From Ruminococcus_G sp963594675 (GTDB lineage Bacteria > Bacillota > Clostridia > Lachnospirales > Lachnospiraceae), in contig CAVBGA010000112.1 of assembly GCA_963594675.1 (NCBI GenBank), positions 1 to 28,566 of the forward strand: a stretch of DNA of 28,566 nt. The letters run 5' to 3'. A program made the position numbers and the translations under genes. Below are positions 15,800 through 22,983 of the stretch, one piece after another (positions within the stretch are counted from its first letter, which is position 1; each line of letters begins with the position of its first letter). The notes under the pieces were generated by a model that was not told the origin of the DNA, made no database searches, and was given only the letters and a program-made list of their open reading frames with translations.

Positions 15800-16675
15800 T
15801 TATATACGAATATCCCGATATTTCTTTGGAGTAACCCCGATTTTGTTTTGAAAAACAGTAGAAAAGCTGGAAGTATATTCATAGCCCACCATTTGGGCAA
15901 TTTCAGCAATAGAATAATTGCTGCTTTTTAAAAGCTCTTTTGCCCGGTTCATCCTTACGGTAGACAGGTATTCATGGGGACTGTAACCCAGTTCTGCTTT
16001 AAAGAGGCGAGTAAAATGAAAGCGGCTTAGATTGACGGCGGCAGCAATATCATTTACCCCGATGGCCTCACCGTAGTGCTCTTGAATATAAGAGATGGCT
16101 TTCTCTATGGAGGGGTTGCGGGAGCTGTTTAACACACCACTGCTGTCAGAGATGGCAAAAAGCATGGAAGCCAGCATGTGATGGATTCGGGAGGAAATCA
16201 GATCCTCCGCCAGAAGATGTCTGGACTCCTTTTCAGCTTGGCGGTTGCACTGGAGTAGCCATTGAATATCCTGATAAATGCTGCTTTGCTCCCCAATAGG
16301 AAATACTGCTTTATGGCGATCCAGAATATGACGATAGAATTTTGCAGTATTGCTCCCGTCAAAATGAAGCCAGTCAAGGATGGTTCCCTCTTCGTTGGCT
16401 CGGTAAGAGTGGGGGAGATGACAGTTGATGATACAGATATCCCCGGAATGGGCAAGGTAGCTTTTTCCTTCATTTTCTATTTGCAGACTTCCCTTTTCTA
16501 TATAAAAAATTAGATAACTGTTAAAGTTTTTCCTGGTAATGGAATATTCTGTGGTGAGCAGATACCGTCCGCACCGGTAGAGGTAAAAAAGTACAGATTC
16601 CGCCAGTTTGGATGGGGTGGAAAAAAACACCTCTGATCCGGGAGTGACGCCCTGTTCCTGGTAATCATAAATCAT
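15800..16675 (-). CDS. AraC-family regulator (regulator 3), divergent from the iolG-like gene
   Basis: The protein has 291 residues from ATG 16675, which directly follows GGAGGAAATTT; the upstream extension has no site. The N-terminal domain is a cupin-like sensor (G-D-I-C-I-I-N-C-H-L-P-H-S-Y). The C-terminal double HTH starts near residue 190: V-N-D-I-A-A-A-V-N-L-S-R-F-H-F-T-R-L-F-K. It ends with the typical F-S-T-V-F-Q-N-K-I-G-V-T-P-K-K-Y-R. It is divergent from the iolG-like gene across 212 bases that hold an AGCAC pair. It resembles regulator 2 strongly in the first recognition helix. Confidence 0.9.
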   Translation of the reverse strand: MIYDYQEQGVTPGSEVFFSTPSKLAESVLFYLYRCGRYLLTTEYSITRKNFNSYLIFYIEKGSLQIENEGKSYLAHSGDICIINCHLPHSYRANEEGTILDWLHFDGSNTAKFYRHILDRHKAVFPIGEQSSIYQDIQWLLQCNRQAEKESRHLLAEDLISSRIHHMLASMLFAISDSSGVLNSSRNPSIEKAISYIQEHYGEAIGVNDIAAAVNLSRFHFTRLFKAELGYSPHEYLSTVRMNRAKELLKSSNYSIAEIAQMVGYEYTSSFSTVFQNKIGVTPKKYRDIRI

Positions 16676-16707
16676 AAATTTCCTCCTTCCTTTCCTGTAC
16701 GTTTGAT

Positions 16708-16771
16708 AGCACATATAAGAAAAAAACAGGCACAAGGGATTATATATTTTCGCTCTCTATATGCTTATTAT
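16708..16771 (+). promoter_or_regulatory. AraC-type direct-repeat site and promoter of the iolG-like gene
   Basis: AGCACAT (16708-16714) and GGCACAA (16729-16735) lie 21 bp apart. After 7 bases is a poor -35 (TATATT, 16743-16748), then 17 bp, then TATTAT (16766-16771). Spacing equals that of the two related promoters in this window. The weak -35 fits activator dependence. Confidence 0.55.
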
Positions 16772-16815
16772 ATAGATATAGCAAGAAAATATATTTATTT
16801 TTTAGAAGATTGTTG

Positions 16816-16842
16816 GCTAAATCCATACTAACATGATTTAGC
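16816..16842. promoter_or_regulatory. Perfect 8-bp inverted repeat in the iolG-like leader
   Basis: GCTAAATC (16816-16823) and GATTTAGC (16835-16842) flank an 11-bp spacer. A further AGCACAA overlaps the right arm (16840-16846). It lies downstream of the predicted promoter and may be an operator or an mRNA hairpin. Confidence 0.4.
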
Positions 16843-16887
16843 ACAAATAAAAATAAAAATAGAAAATCGATCAAAGGAGGAAGCAAA

Positions 16888-17898
16888 ATGGAACTTAAGA
16901 TTGGAGTTGTAGGAGCAGCAGGATTTATTGGAAGAGATCACGTAAAACGATTGACCAGTGCAGTGAACCGGGCAAAGGTTGTGGCGGTGTCAGATCTTGA
17001 CCCGGTTAAGACGCAAGCGGTGGCGGATAGCTGTGGTGCAAAGGTGTATGCAGATGGTATGGAATTAATTGCAGATCCAGAGGTGGATGCAGTTGTCATC
17101 ACTTCCTGGGATCCTACTCATGCCCAGTTTGTCCGGGCAGCTATTGCAGAAGGAAAGCCTGTTTTTTGTGAGAAACCCTTAGCGTCTGATGCCAAAGATT
17201 GTCAGTTGATTTTAGAGGATGAGATGAAAGGTGGGAAAAAGCTGGTACAGGTAGGGTTTATGCGCCGGTTTGATCCCGGTTATGTGGAAATGAAGGAGAT
17301 TCTGGATAGCGGGAAATTAGGCAAACCACTTCTGGTACATTGTAAGAGCCGTACACCCTCTACTCCGCCAAAGCAGACCACCAGTATGCATGCCACGGGG
17401 GTAGCGGTTCATGAAGTGGATGTGCTTCGATGGCTTTTGGATGATGAATTTGATCAGACCCAGGTTATTATGGGGCGCTCTAGTTGCTATGCCCCAGAGG
17501 GCTTACAGGACCCGCAAATGATGCTTATGACGACAAAAAGTGGTGTTGTTGTTGATGTGGAGGTTGCGGTAAATGCCCATTTTGGTTACGAAATTTGCTG
17601 CGAGGTGGTATGCGAAAACGGAACCGTATCTCTGCCCCAGCCCTCCCGTGCGGCAGTTTGCCTGGATAATCAGTTTAGTTATGGAATTATGGCAGACTGG
17701 TCCAAACGTTTCGTGGAGGCCTACAATAATGAGTTTCAGGCATGGGTGGATCGCTGTTTGGACGGAGGAGAATTTACAGGGGCTGATGCCTGGGATGGCT
17801 ATGTGGCTTGTATTGTTTGTGACCGCCTGGTGGATGCCCAGGGCAGCAAGCTGATGGAGCCTGTAGAACTTCCTGAGAAACCAGAATTTTATAAATAA
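16888..17898 (+). CDS. IolG-like (myo-inositol 2-dehydrogenase family) oxidoreductase
   Basis: The 336-residue length equals that of typical IolG. The Rossmann motif is I-G-V-V-G-A-A-G-F-I-G (5-15), followed by C-E95-K96-P97-L, V-G-F-M-R-R-F-D-P-G-Y and H175-E-V-D-V-L-R-W-L-L-D-D, all characteristic of inositol 2-dehydrogenase. In the B. subtilis enzyme Lys97, Asp172 and His176 form the catalytic group; here Lys96 and His175 are kept but the Asp position is Gly171. All three other MocA proteins in the window keep Asp four residues before the His. The gene may therefore act on another substrate or by another proton relay. AAAGGAGG precedes the ATG. It is divergent from AraC regulator 3. Confidence 0.8.
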   Translation: MELKIGVVGAAGFIGRDHVKRLTSAVNRAKVVAVSDLDPVKTQAVADSCGAKVYADGMELIADPEVDAVVITSWDPTHAQFVRAAIAEGKPVFCEKPLASDAKDCQLILEDEMKGGKKLVQVGFMRRFDPGYVEMKEILDSGKLGKPLLVHCKSRTPSTPPKQTTSMHATGVAVHEVDVLRWLLDDEFDQTQVIMGRSSCYAPEGLQDPQMMLMTTKSGVVVDVEVAVNAHFGYEICCEVVCENGTVSLPQPSRAAVCLDNQFSYGIMADWSKRFVEAYNNEFQAWVDRCLDGGEFTGADAWDGYVACIVCDRLVDAQGSKLMEPVELPEKPEFYK

Positions 17899-17966
17899 AT
17901 TTTGAAAAAATCTGCCAATAGGATGCGAAATAATTGCGTTGTTTTCATAAGGCTGGGCATCTATGG

Positions 17967-17972
17967 TATACT
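17967..17972 (+). promoter_or_regulatory. Extended -10 element upstream of dehydrogenase B
   Basis: TGG-TATACT forms a TGn-extended -10 with no good -35. The start would be near 17979, just before the palindrome at 17992-18019. Confidence 0.45.
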
Positions 17973-17991
17973 AGTACAAAATAGTTTTGAC

Positions 17992-18019
17992 ATAATCTGT
18001 TGTGTTGGAAACAGATTAT
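17992..18019. promoter_or_regulatory. Perfect 10-bp inverted repeat in the dehydrogenase B leader
   Basis: ATAATCTGTT (17992-18001) and AACAGATTAT (18010-18019) flank an 8-nt loop. The position just downstream of the predicted start fits an operator for a dimeric repressor, or a leader hairpin. The arms differ from both the AGCAC and TGTTTA sites. Confidence 0.55.
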
Positions 18020-18057
18020 AACTCAGCAATATAAGAGGCGCAAAGGAGAAATATAAG

Positions 18058-19197
18058 ATGAAACAGTTAAAATATGGAATGGTAGGCGGTGGCCTGGGGG
18101 CTTATATTGGATGCTGTCACAGACAGGGTGCCCGTATGGATGATATGTGCGAGCTGGTTGCCGGTTGTTTTTCCAGAAGTAAAGAGAAAAGCAGGAAAAC
18201 CGCAGAGGCATGGCATCTTCCGGATGAAAATCGTGTCTATGCCACTTATCAGGAGATGGCAGAGGCAGAGTCCCAAAGAGAAGATGGCATTGATTTCGTG
18301 ACCATTGCTACACCGAATGGAAGCCATTACGAGATTGCCAAATGTTTTATGGAAAAAGGCATCCATGTTATGTGTGATAAACCTCTGACCACTACAGTAG
18401 AGGAAGCAGAAGAATTACAGAAAATCGCCAAAGAAAAGGATTTGCTTTTTGGTTTGACTTATACCTACACAGGATATGCGGTGATTCGTCAAGCCAGAGA
18501 AATGATTCGCAATGGTGCCATCGGTGATATTGTCCATGTTCGTGTAGGCCATCCGGAGGACTGGGTCATTGAGTCTATTGATCCGGAACCAGGCAGTGAA
18601 CTTCCTTGGAGATTTGATCCCAAGGTGGCAGGTGAGGCCCTGTGCACAGCAGATTTGGGCCTGCATGCTGAGCAAATGCTGGTGCAGTTTACCGGTCTGC
18701 ATATCGAAAAGGTTTTAGCTATGTTTGATACCTATCCCAGATATTTGCCTTTGGAGACCAACACTACCGTATTGCTGCAAATGGGAAATGGTATTACCGG
18801 AGAACTTTGGGCTTCTCAGATTGCGGAGGGTACCGCCTGCGGACCCTATATTTATGTAATTGGTACCAAAGGTGCTCTGCAGTGGGATCACGCTACACCG
18901 AGTGTGCTTAAGTATACCAAAAGAGGGGAACCGATTCAGTATCTGGAGGCGGGCCGCAACTATATGTGCAAGGAGAGCTTGCGGATCACCCGGGTGGATA
19001 CCCAGCATCATGAAGGATATTATGAGGCCTTTGGAAATATTTATCGCTCCTTTGCGGAAGTGCTTTTGGCGAAAATGGAGGGCAGAGAGCCTGATAGCTA
19101 TACCTTCCCCACTATTGAGGACGGAGTAGCCGGTATGCGCTTTGTAAAGGCTTGTGTGGAAAGTAATAAGAAGGGAAATGTTTGGGTGACTTTATAA
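18058..19197 (+). CDS. Gfo/Idh/MocA-family dehydrogenase B (long form)
   Basis: The 379-residue protein is a close paralogue of dehydrogenase C and a more distant one of A. It shows M-V-G-G-G-L-G-A-Y-I-G (7-17), the catalytic C106-D107-K108-P109 and D199-L-G-L-H203. The K-P motif has Asp before Lys, unlike the E-K-P of A and IolG; dehydrogenase C shares this. The C-terminal substrate domain carries the long-form stretch around H-H-E-G-Y-Y-E-A-F. Expected activity is NAD(P)-linked oxidation or reduction of a sugar, glycoside or cyclitol hydroxyl. AAGGAG precedes the ATG. It has its own promoter and ends at a terminator shared with the convergent dehydrogenase C. Confidence 0.85.
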   Translation: MKQLKYGMVGGGLGAYIGCCHRQGARMDDMCELVAGCFSRSKEKSRKTAEAWHLPDENRVYATYQEMAEAESQREDGIDFVTIATPNGSHYEIAKCFMEKGIHVMCDKPLTTTVEEAEELQKIAKEKDLLFGLTYTYTGYAVIRQAREMIRNGAIGDIVHVRVGHPEDWVIESIDPEPGSELPWRFDPKVAGEALCTADLGLHAEQMLVQFTGLHIEKVLAMFDTYPRYLPLETNTTVLLQMGNGITGELWASQIAEGTACGPYIYVIGTKGALQWDHATPSVLKYTKRGEPIQYLEAGRNYMCKESLRITRVDTQHHEGYYEAFGNIYRSFAEVLLAKMEGREPDSYTFPTIEDGVAGMRFVKACVESNKKGNVWVTL

Positions 19198-19237
19198 TCT
19201 GTATTAGCAGATGAAATAGTAGATGAAAAATAGATAA

Positions 19238-19284
19238 AAAAGTCGATGTGACGCCAGTTTGTCTAGTGTCGCATCGGCTTTTTC
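19238..19284. terminator. Bidirectional terminator between dehydrogenases B and C
   Basis: A 17-position stem (19238-19254 with 19266-19282, three wobbles) has an A-run on the left and a T-run on the right, so it suits both convergent genes. Confidence 0.85.
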
Positions 19285-19299
19285 CTTGTTATGTATTTA

Positions 19300-20445
19300 T
19301 TAGTGCTTTTTAAGTGGCACCCATACATTGCCTTTGGCATTGCTTTCGATACAGGCATCTACGAAGTAGAGGCTGGCCAGTCCATCATCAATATCGAAAA
19401 AGCGCATGCTATTGTCTATGCAGCCTTCTTTTTTTGCCAGCAGGTGTGTACAGTAAGCTTTGTATACATTGGCAAATGCCTGATAGAAGCCCTCGGGATG
19501 TCCGGCCGGGAGACGGCAGAAATCCAGGCATTCTTTTTTATTGTAGGTGCGGTTGGCGGTAATGGTGCGCACCGGTTGATTGATGGGTGCGTATTTTAAT
19601 TCCATAGGATTTAGATGGCACCATTCCAGAGAGCCTTTCTCTCCATAAATGCGAACTTTGACAGCACAGTCAGAACCGCTGGCAATCTGGGAGGCCCACA
19701 TAATTCCTGGAATATTTCCTTCATATTCCAGAAGAATCTGGATGTCATGGTCCATGGGGGAGGCAGGTTCATAACCAATGAAACGTGCCAAAACCTTCTC
19801 TAATTTGAGACCGGTGGCCCGAGAAATCAGTGCTTCCAGATGGGTTCCGATATCAGAGACGCAGGCACTTCCGCCGGAACGTTTGGGATCCAGACGCCAC
19901 ATAGCCTGATCACTGGAGTCCCCCATCATAGCAGCCAGAACCCAGTCCTGAGGGTATTCAGCAACGATATTGAGGATTTTTCCGATTTCGCCATTGTCAA
20001 TCATGGCCCGGATCTGCTGGATGGCATGGTAGGATCCATAAGTGTAGGTAACGCCGAATTCAAGATCCTTTTCCTTGGCGATCCGCTGTAAATCCTCGCC
20101 TTCGGCAGCGGTGGTTGCAATGGGTTTATCACAAACCACGTTGATGCCTTTCTCCATAAAATATTTGGCGATTTCATAATGGGTGTCCGTGGGAGTAACA
20201 ATGACAACAAAATCAATGCCGTCCTGGCGAGCTGATTCTGCATCAGCCATTTCCTTATAGTTGGCATAGACGCGGGAAGGATCATCTACATCCCATGCCT
20301 GGGCTGTAGCCAGGTTCTTTTCCGGATTCCTTGTAAAACATCCGGCCACCAGACGAGCCAGATTATCTTCCGTTGCGCCACGGCGGTGAACATTTCCGAT
20401 GAAGGCTCCGTTGCCTCCGCCTACCATTCCAAATTTCAATTTCAT
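19300..20445 (-). CDS. Gfo/Idh/MocA-family dehydrogenase C (long form), LacI-type control
   Basis: The protein has 381 residues from ATG 20445, preceded by GAGGT; the longer frame to 20469 starts inside the predicted operator. It shows M-V-G-G-G-N-G-A-F-I-G-N-V-H-R (7-21), C105-D106-K107-P108 and D198-I-G-T-H202. It is closely similar to dehydrogenase B throughout. Its opening resembles dehydrogenases that make 3-keto-glycosides, which is a resemblance and not proof. Its promoter (TTGACA-17-TTTAAT) carries two TGTTTA palindromes that recur before the zinc dehydrogenase gene, placing both under the LacI regulator encoded between them. Confidence 0.85.
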   Translation of the reverse strand: MKLKFGMVGGGNGAFIGNVHRRGATEDNLARLVAGCFTRNPEKNLATAQAWDVDDPSRVYANYKEMADAESARQDGIDFVVIVTPTDTHYEIAKYFMEKGINVVCDKPIATTAAEGEDLQRIAKEKDLEFGVTYTYGSYHAIQQIRAMIDNGEIGKILNIVAEYPQDWVLAAMMGDSSDQAMWRLDPKRSGGSACVSDIGTHLEALISRATGLKLEKVLARFIGYEPASPMDHDIQILLEYEGNIPGIMWASQIASGSDCAVKVRIYGEKGSLEWCHLNPMELKYAPINQPVRTITANRTYNKKECLDFCRLPAGHPEGFYQAFANVYKAYCTHLLAKKEGCIDNSMRFFDIDDGLASLYFVDACIESNAKGNVWVPLKKH

Positions 20446-20456
20446 ATCGTCACCTC

Positions 20457-20467
20457 GTTTATTAAAC
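20457..20467. promoter_or_regulatory. LacI-type operator O2 of dehydrogenase C
   Basis: GTTTATTAAAC is a perfect palindrome. Read on the minus strand it is TGTTTAATAAAC, identical over 12 bases to the operator at 21757. Its centre is 31 bp from that of the site at 20486-20500. Confidence 0.65.
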
Positions 20468-20485
20468 AAATAATATTTCTGTCTA

Positions 20486-20521
20486 TGTTTAAATTAAACA
20501 ATAGAAGGAAATGTTTGTCAA
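20486..20521 (-). promoter_or_regulatory. Promoter and LacI-type operator O1 of dehydrogenase C
   Basis: On the minus strand TTGACA (20516-20521), 17 bp and TTTAAT (20493-20498) form the promoter. The palindrome TGTTTAAATTAAACA (20486-20500) covers the -10 box, the expected place for a repressor. Confidence 0.7.
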
Positions 20522-20542
20522 GATGCTACATTGATTGCAACA

Positions 20543-21571
20543 TTAATTTCTTGCTTTAACGGTATCTCGGATGACCAGTTCGGTCTCCACATGTAAGTGA
20601 TAACAGATATGTTCCTCTGGATGGACCATCATGTTTTCTAACATGCGGACTGCTGATTTTCCTAAGGCTTTTTTGTGGACTCTTGTGGTGGTCAAAGCTG
20701 GCGTAAAGTAGGATGCCAGATTCGAATCATCAAATCCGATAACGGAGATATCTTCCGGAACGGAATAGCCATGAGTTTTTAGGGCTCTGATGGCAGAAAG
20801 GGCAATCACGTCATTGTCTGCAATCAGGGCATCCGGAAGCTCCCTGCAATTTTCAAAAAGGGCAGAAAGTTCTGCCTCCGCCTCCATCAGGAAGGGGGGG
20901 ACTGTGAAAATGTATTCTTCTTTCACCGGTTGGTTTAATTGGTCCATGGCCTTTATGTAAGCAGCCTTTCTTGTGGGAATGGCCCCGCAGTTTAAGGTGC
21001 TGTGAAGGTAGCCGATGGAATGATGGCCGGTGGACAGAAGATATTGAAGGGAATTGGTAATGCCCCCTTCATTGTCTACATTGACGGTGGAAATCCTTTT
21101 TCCTGGATAAACCGCATCAATCAGTACGGTAGGGAGAGGACTTTTTTGGAAAGCATCAATATCGGCCTCGGTGATTTCTGTTCCAAAAACAATAATCCCG
21201 GAATAGTTGCCGCTGGCATTTTTTAAGATGTTTTCCAGAGAGCTGATCTCGGCTTTTTCAATGCCCAGCTTATATCCAGAGTCAGCGGCTTCTTCCTCCG
21301 CTCCTTCTAGAATGCGCACGAAAAAATCATCTCTTGCCTCCAGCAGCTTTTGCCCACTGGAGAATTTTATGAATAAAAGAGAAGCTGCCCTGGTTGATCT
21401 TGTATTGCGACTTTTGTTATCGGAGTTTGTTTTAATGGTATATCCATTTTCCACCAATAATTCCGCTACTTTTTTTCTAGTGTCATCCTTTACTCCCGGA
21501 CGATTGTTTAAAACAAGGGAAACCGTTGCGGGAGATACATTTGCGGCTTTTGCGATTTCTCTAACGTTCAT
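20543..21571 (-). CDS. LacI-family transcriptional regulator
   Basis: The 342-residue protein opens with the LacI helix-turn-helix (V-R-E-I-A-K-A-A-N-V-S-P-A-T-V-S-L-V-L-N-N-R-P-G-V). A Ser/Arg-containing hinge follows near residues 50-65. The effector domain is of the sugar-binding type, with I-G-F-D-D-S-N-L-A-S-Y-F-T-P-A-L-T-T-T-R-V near the C-terminus. AGGAGG precedes the ATG. It lies between two genes whose promoters carry matching palindromes, so it probably represses both and is released by a sugar or cyclitol. The operators lack the usual central CG of LacI-family sites; the link to this protein is by position. Confidence 0.9.
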   Translation of the reverse strand: MNVREIAKAANVSPATVSLVLNNRPGVKDDTRKKVAELLVENGYTIKTNSDNKSRNTRSTRAASLLFIKFSSGQKLLEARDDFFVRILEGAEEEAADSGYKLGIEKAEISSLENILKNASGNYSGIIVFGTEITEADIDAFQKSPLPTVLIDAVYPGKRISTVNVDNEGGITNSLQYLLSTGHHSIGYLHSTLNCGAIPTRKAAYIKAMDQLNQPVKEEYIFTVPPFLMEAEAELSALFENCRELPDALIADNDVIALSAIRALKTHGYSVPEDISVIGFDDSNLASYFTPALTTTRVHKKALGKSAVRMLENMMVHPEEHICYHLHVETELVIRDTVKARN

Positions 21572-21704
21572 TGCGATAAATGCCTCCTTATTTCGAAATC
21601 CATAAGCTCTTTCGTTTAATCTTTTACCTATACATAAGAGTATAAAGGAAAATGGAAAAGTGGTCTATGAAAATATAAAACAAACAAGTAAAAATATTTT
21701 AAAC

Positions 21705-21769
21705 TTGACAATATTTTTAAAATAATGTTTAATGAAAATAAAGATTAAATTAATTATGTTTAATAAACA
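21705..21769 (+). promoter_or_regulatory. Promoter and twin LacI-type operators of the zinc dehydrogenase gene
   Basis: TTGACA (21705-21710), 17 bp and TTTAAT (21728-21733) form the promoter. An imperfect operator (TGTTTAATGAAAA, 21726-21738) covers the -10. The perfect TGTTTAATAAACA lies at 21757-21769, 31 bp away centre to centre, the same spacing as before dehydrogenase C. Confidence 0.7.
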
Positions 21770-21785
21770 AAAAGGAGGGAGAGAA

Positions 21786-22826
21786 ATGGAAATGATGAGA
21801 GCAGCAGTTTTTCGTGGAGATGGCATTTTGGAAGTGACAGATGTGGAAAAACCATCCATCACAGAGCCAGACCAGGTAATTGTTAAGGTTGTGGCTGCCA
21901 GCATTTGTGGAAGTGACTTGCATGTGCTGCATATTCCACCGGGACAGCATGCGGACCCAGGTACCATTATGGGCCACGAGGTATTTGGTGTGATCGATGA
22001 GGTAGGAGAAAAGGTGACTCATTGGAAAAAGGGCGACAGAGTTACATTCGATCCTATCCTAAAGGACAAGACCTGTAAGTATTGTAAGGCGGGAAAACCC
22101 AATCTTTGTGAATGTTACAAATCTTTTGGTCAAACCATAGATGGTGGCTTTGCTCAATATGTGAAAGTATGGCAGGAACAGCTGTACCGAATTCCGGAGG
22201 GAGTACCTTCTTATATTGCGGCACAGACAGAACCACTTTCCTGTGTTATGAACGGAATCAACAAGATTCATCCCACACCGGCAGATAACGTGGTGGTCTA
22301 TGGCATGGGTCCTATTGGCTTAACTTTTTTGCGGGTTCTAAAATTATATGGCGTGAAAAATCTGGCGGTTTGCGAAACCTCGGAGAAAAGGCTGGAAAAA
22401 GCAAGAGAACTAGGGGCGGATCTAGCCATCAATTCCGCAGTGGAAGATGTAGAAAAGGTGATTACCGATGCCTGGGGGGACAGCGCGGATATTGTAATTG
22501 ATGCGGTAGGGGCAGGCCCTATTATGAGTCAGGCCATTGACCTGCTGAAGGCCGGTGGAAGCTTGCTTCTATTTGGCCAGAATGCAAATGCCAAGGCCAC
22601 CATCAGTCCGGCGAAGCTGGTGGTAAAAGAGATTACGATTAAGGGAAATTATTGCACTTTCAATACATTTCCACAGTCCACAAAATTAATCAAAAATCCA
22701 GCTCTGGGACTGGATCTTCTTGTGAGCCATAAGGTGGAATTGGAAGACATTCTTAAGGGAATCGATCTGCTGAAGAAGCAGGAGGCCAGCAGGGTAATCG
22801 TATATCCTAATGGGATTATGGAGTAG
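21786..22826 (+). CDS. Zinc-dependent medium-chain dehydrogenase (sorbitol/threonine dehydrogenase-like)
   Basis: The protein has 346 residues from ATG 21786, preceded by GGAGG; the longer frame starts upstream of the ribosome site, within the promoter/operator region. The catalytic zinc site is visible as C41, G-H64-E65 and E149. The NAD-binding motif is G-M-G-P-I-G (173-178). The structural-zinc loop shows C97, C100 and C108, but the first of the usual four Cys is Asp94. The sequence fits the sorbitol/L-threonine dehydrogenase group, so oxidation of a polyol or open-chain keto-sugar is expected; the exact substrate is not readable. The LacI-type operators tie it to dehydrogenase C. It ends before a hairpin shared with convergent tatD. 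Confidence 0.85.
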   Translation: MEMMRAAVFRGDGILEVTDVEKPSITEPDQVIVKVVAASICGSDLHVLHIPPGQHADPGTIMGHEVFGVIDEVGEKVTHWKKGDRVTFDPILKDKTCKYCKAGKPNLCECYKSFGQTIDGGFAQYVKVWQEQLYRIPEGVPSYIAAQTEPLSCVMNGINKIHPTPADNVVVYGMGPIGLTFLRVLKLYGVKNLAVCETSEKRLEKARELGADLAINSAVEDVEKVITDAWGDSADIVIDAVGAGPIMSQAIDLLKAGGSLLLFGQNANAKATISPAKLVVKEITIKGNYCTFNTFPQSTKLIKNPALGLDLLVSHKVELEDILKGIDLLKKQEASRVIVYPNGIME

Positions 22827-22868
22827 AAATCATTAGTTAATTTCCTTAAAAACTTAAAAACATAAATA

Positions 22869-22909
22869 GAATCCCCCTAGAGATTGAGATGGCAACTCTA
22901 GGGGAATTC
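22869..22909. terminator. Hairpin terminator between the zinc dehydrogenase gene and tatD
   Basis: A 14-position stem (22869-22882 with 22896-22909, one mismatch) lies between convergent genes. Tracts are T-rich on the minus-strand side, so it mainly ends tatD transcripts. Confidence 0.7.
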
Positions 22910-22983
22910 GTCTTGACTCATGATAATGATACGAATATTTCTGTGATGGATATTAAGGAAAAGTAAGCATTTCTATTCAATTT

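Noticed and set aside
22918..22945. Second Fur/Per box (GATAATGATA) downstream of the zinc dehydrogenase gene
   Set aside because: Only half of the palindrome is present and it lies between convergent genes with no promoter.
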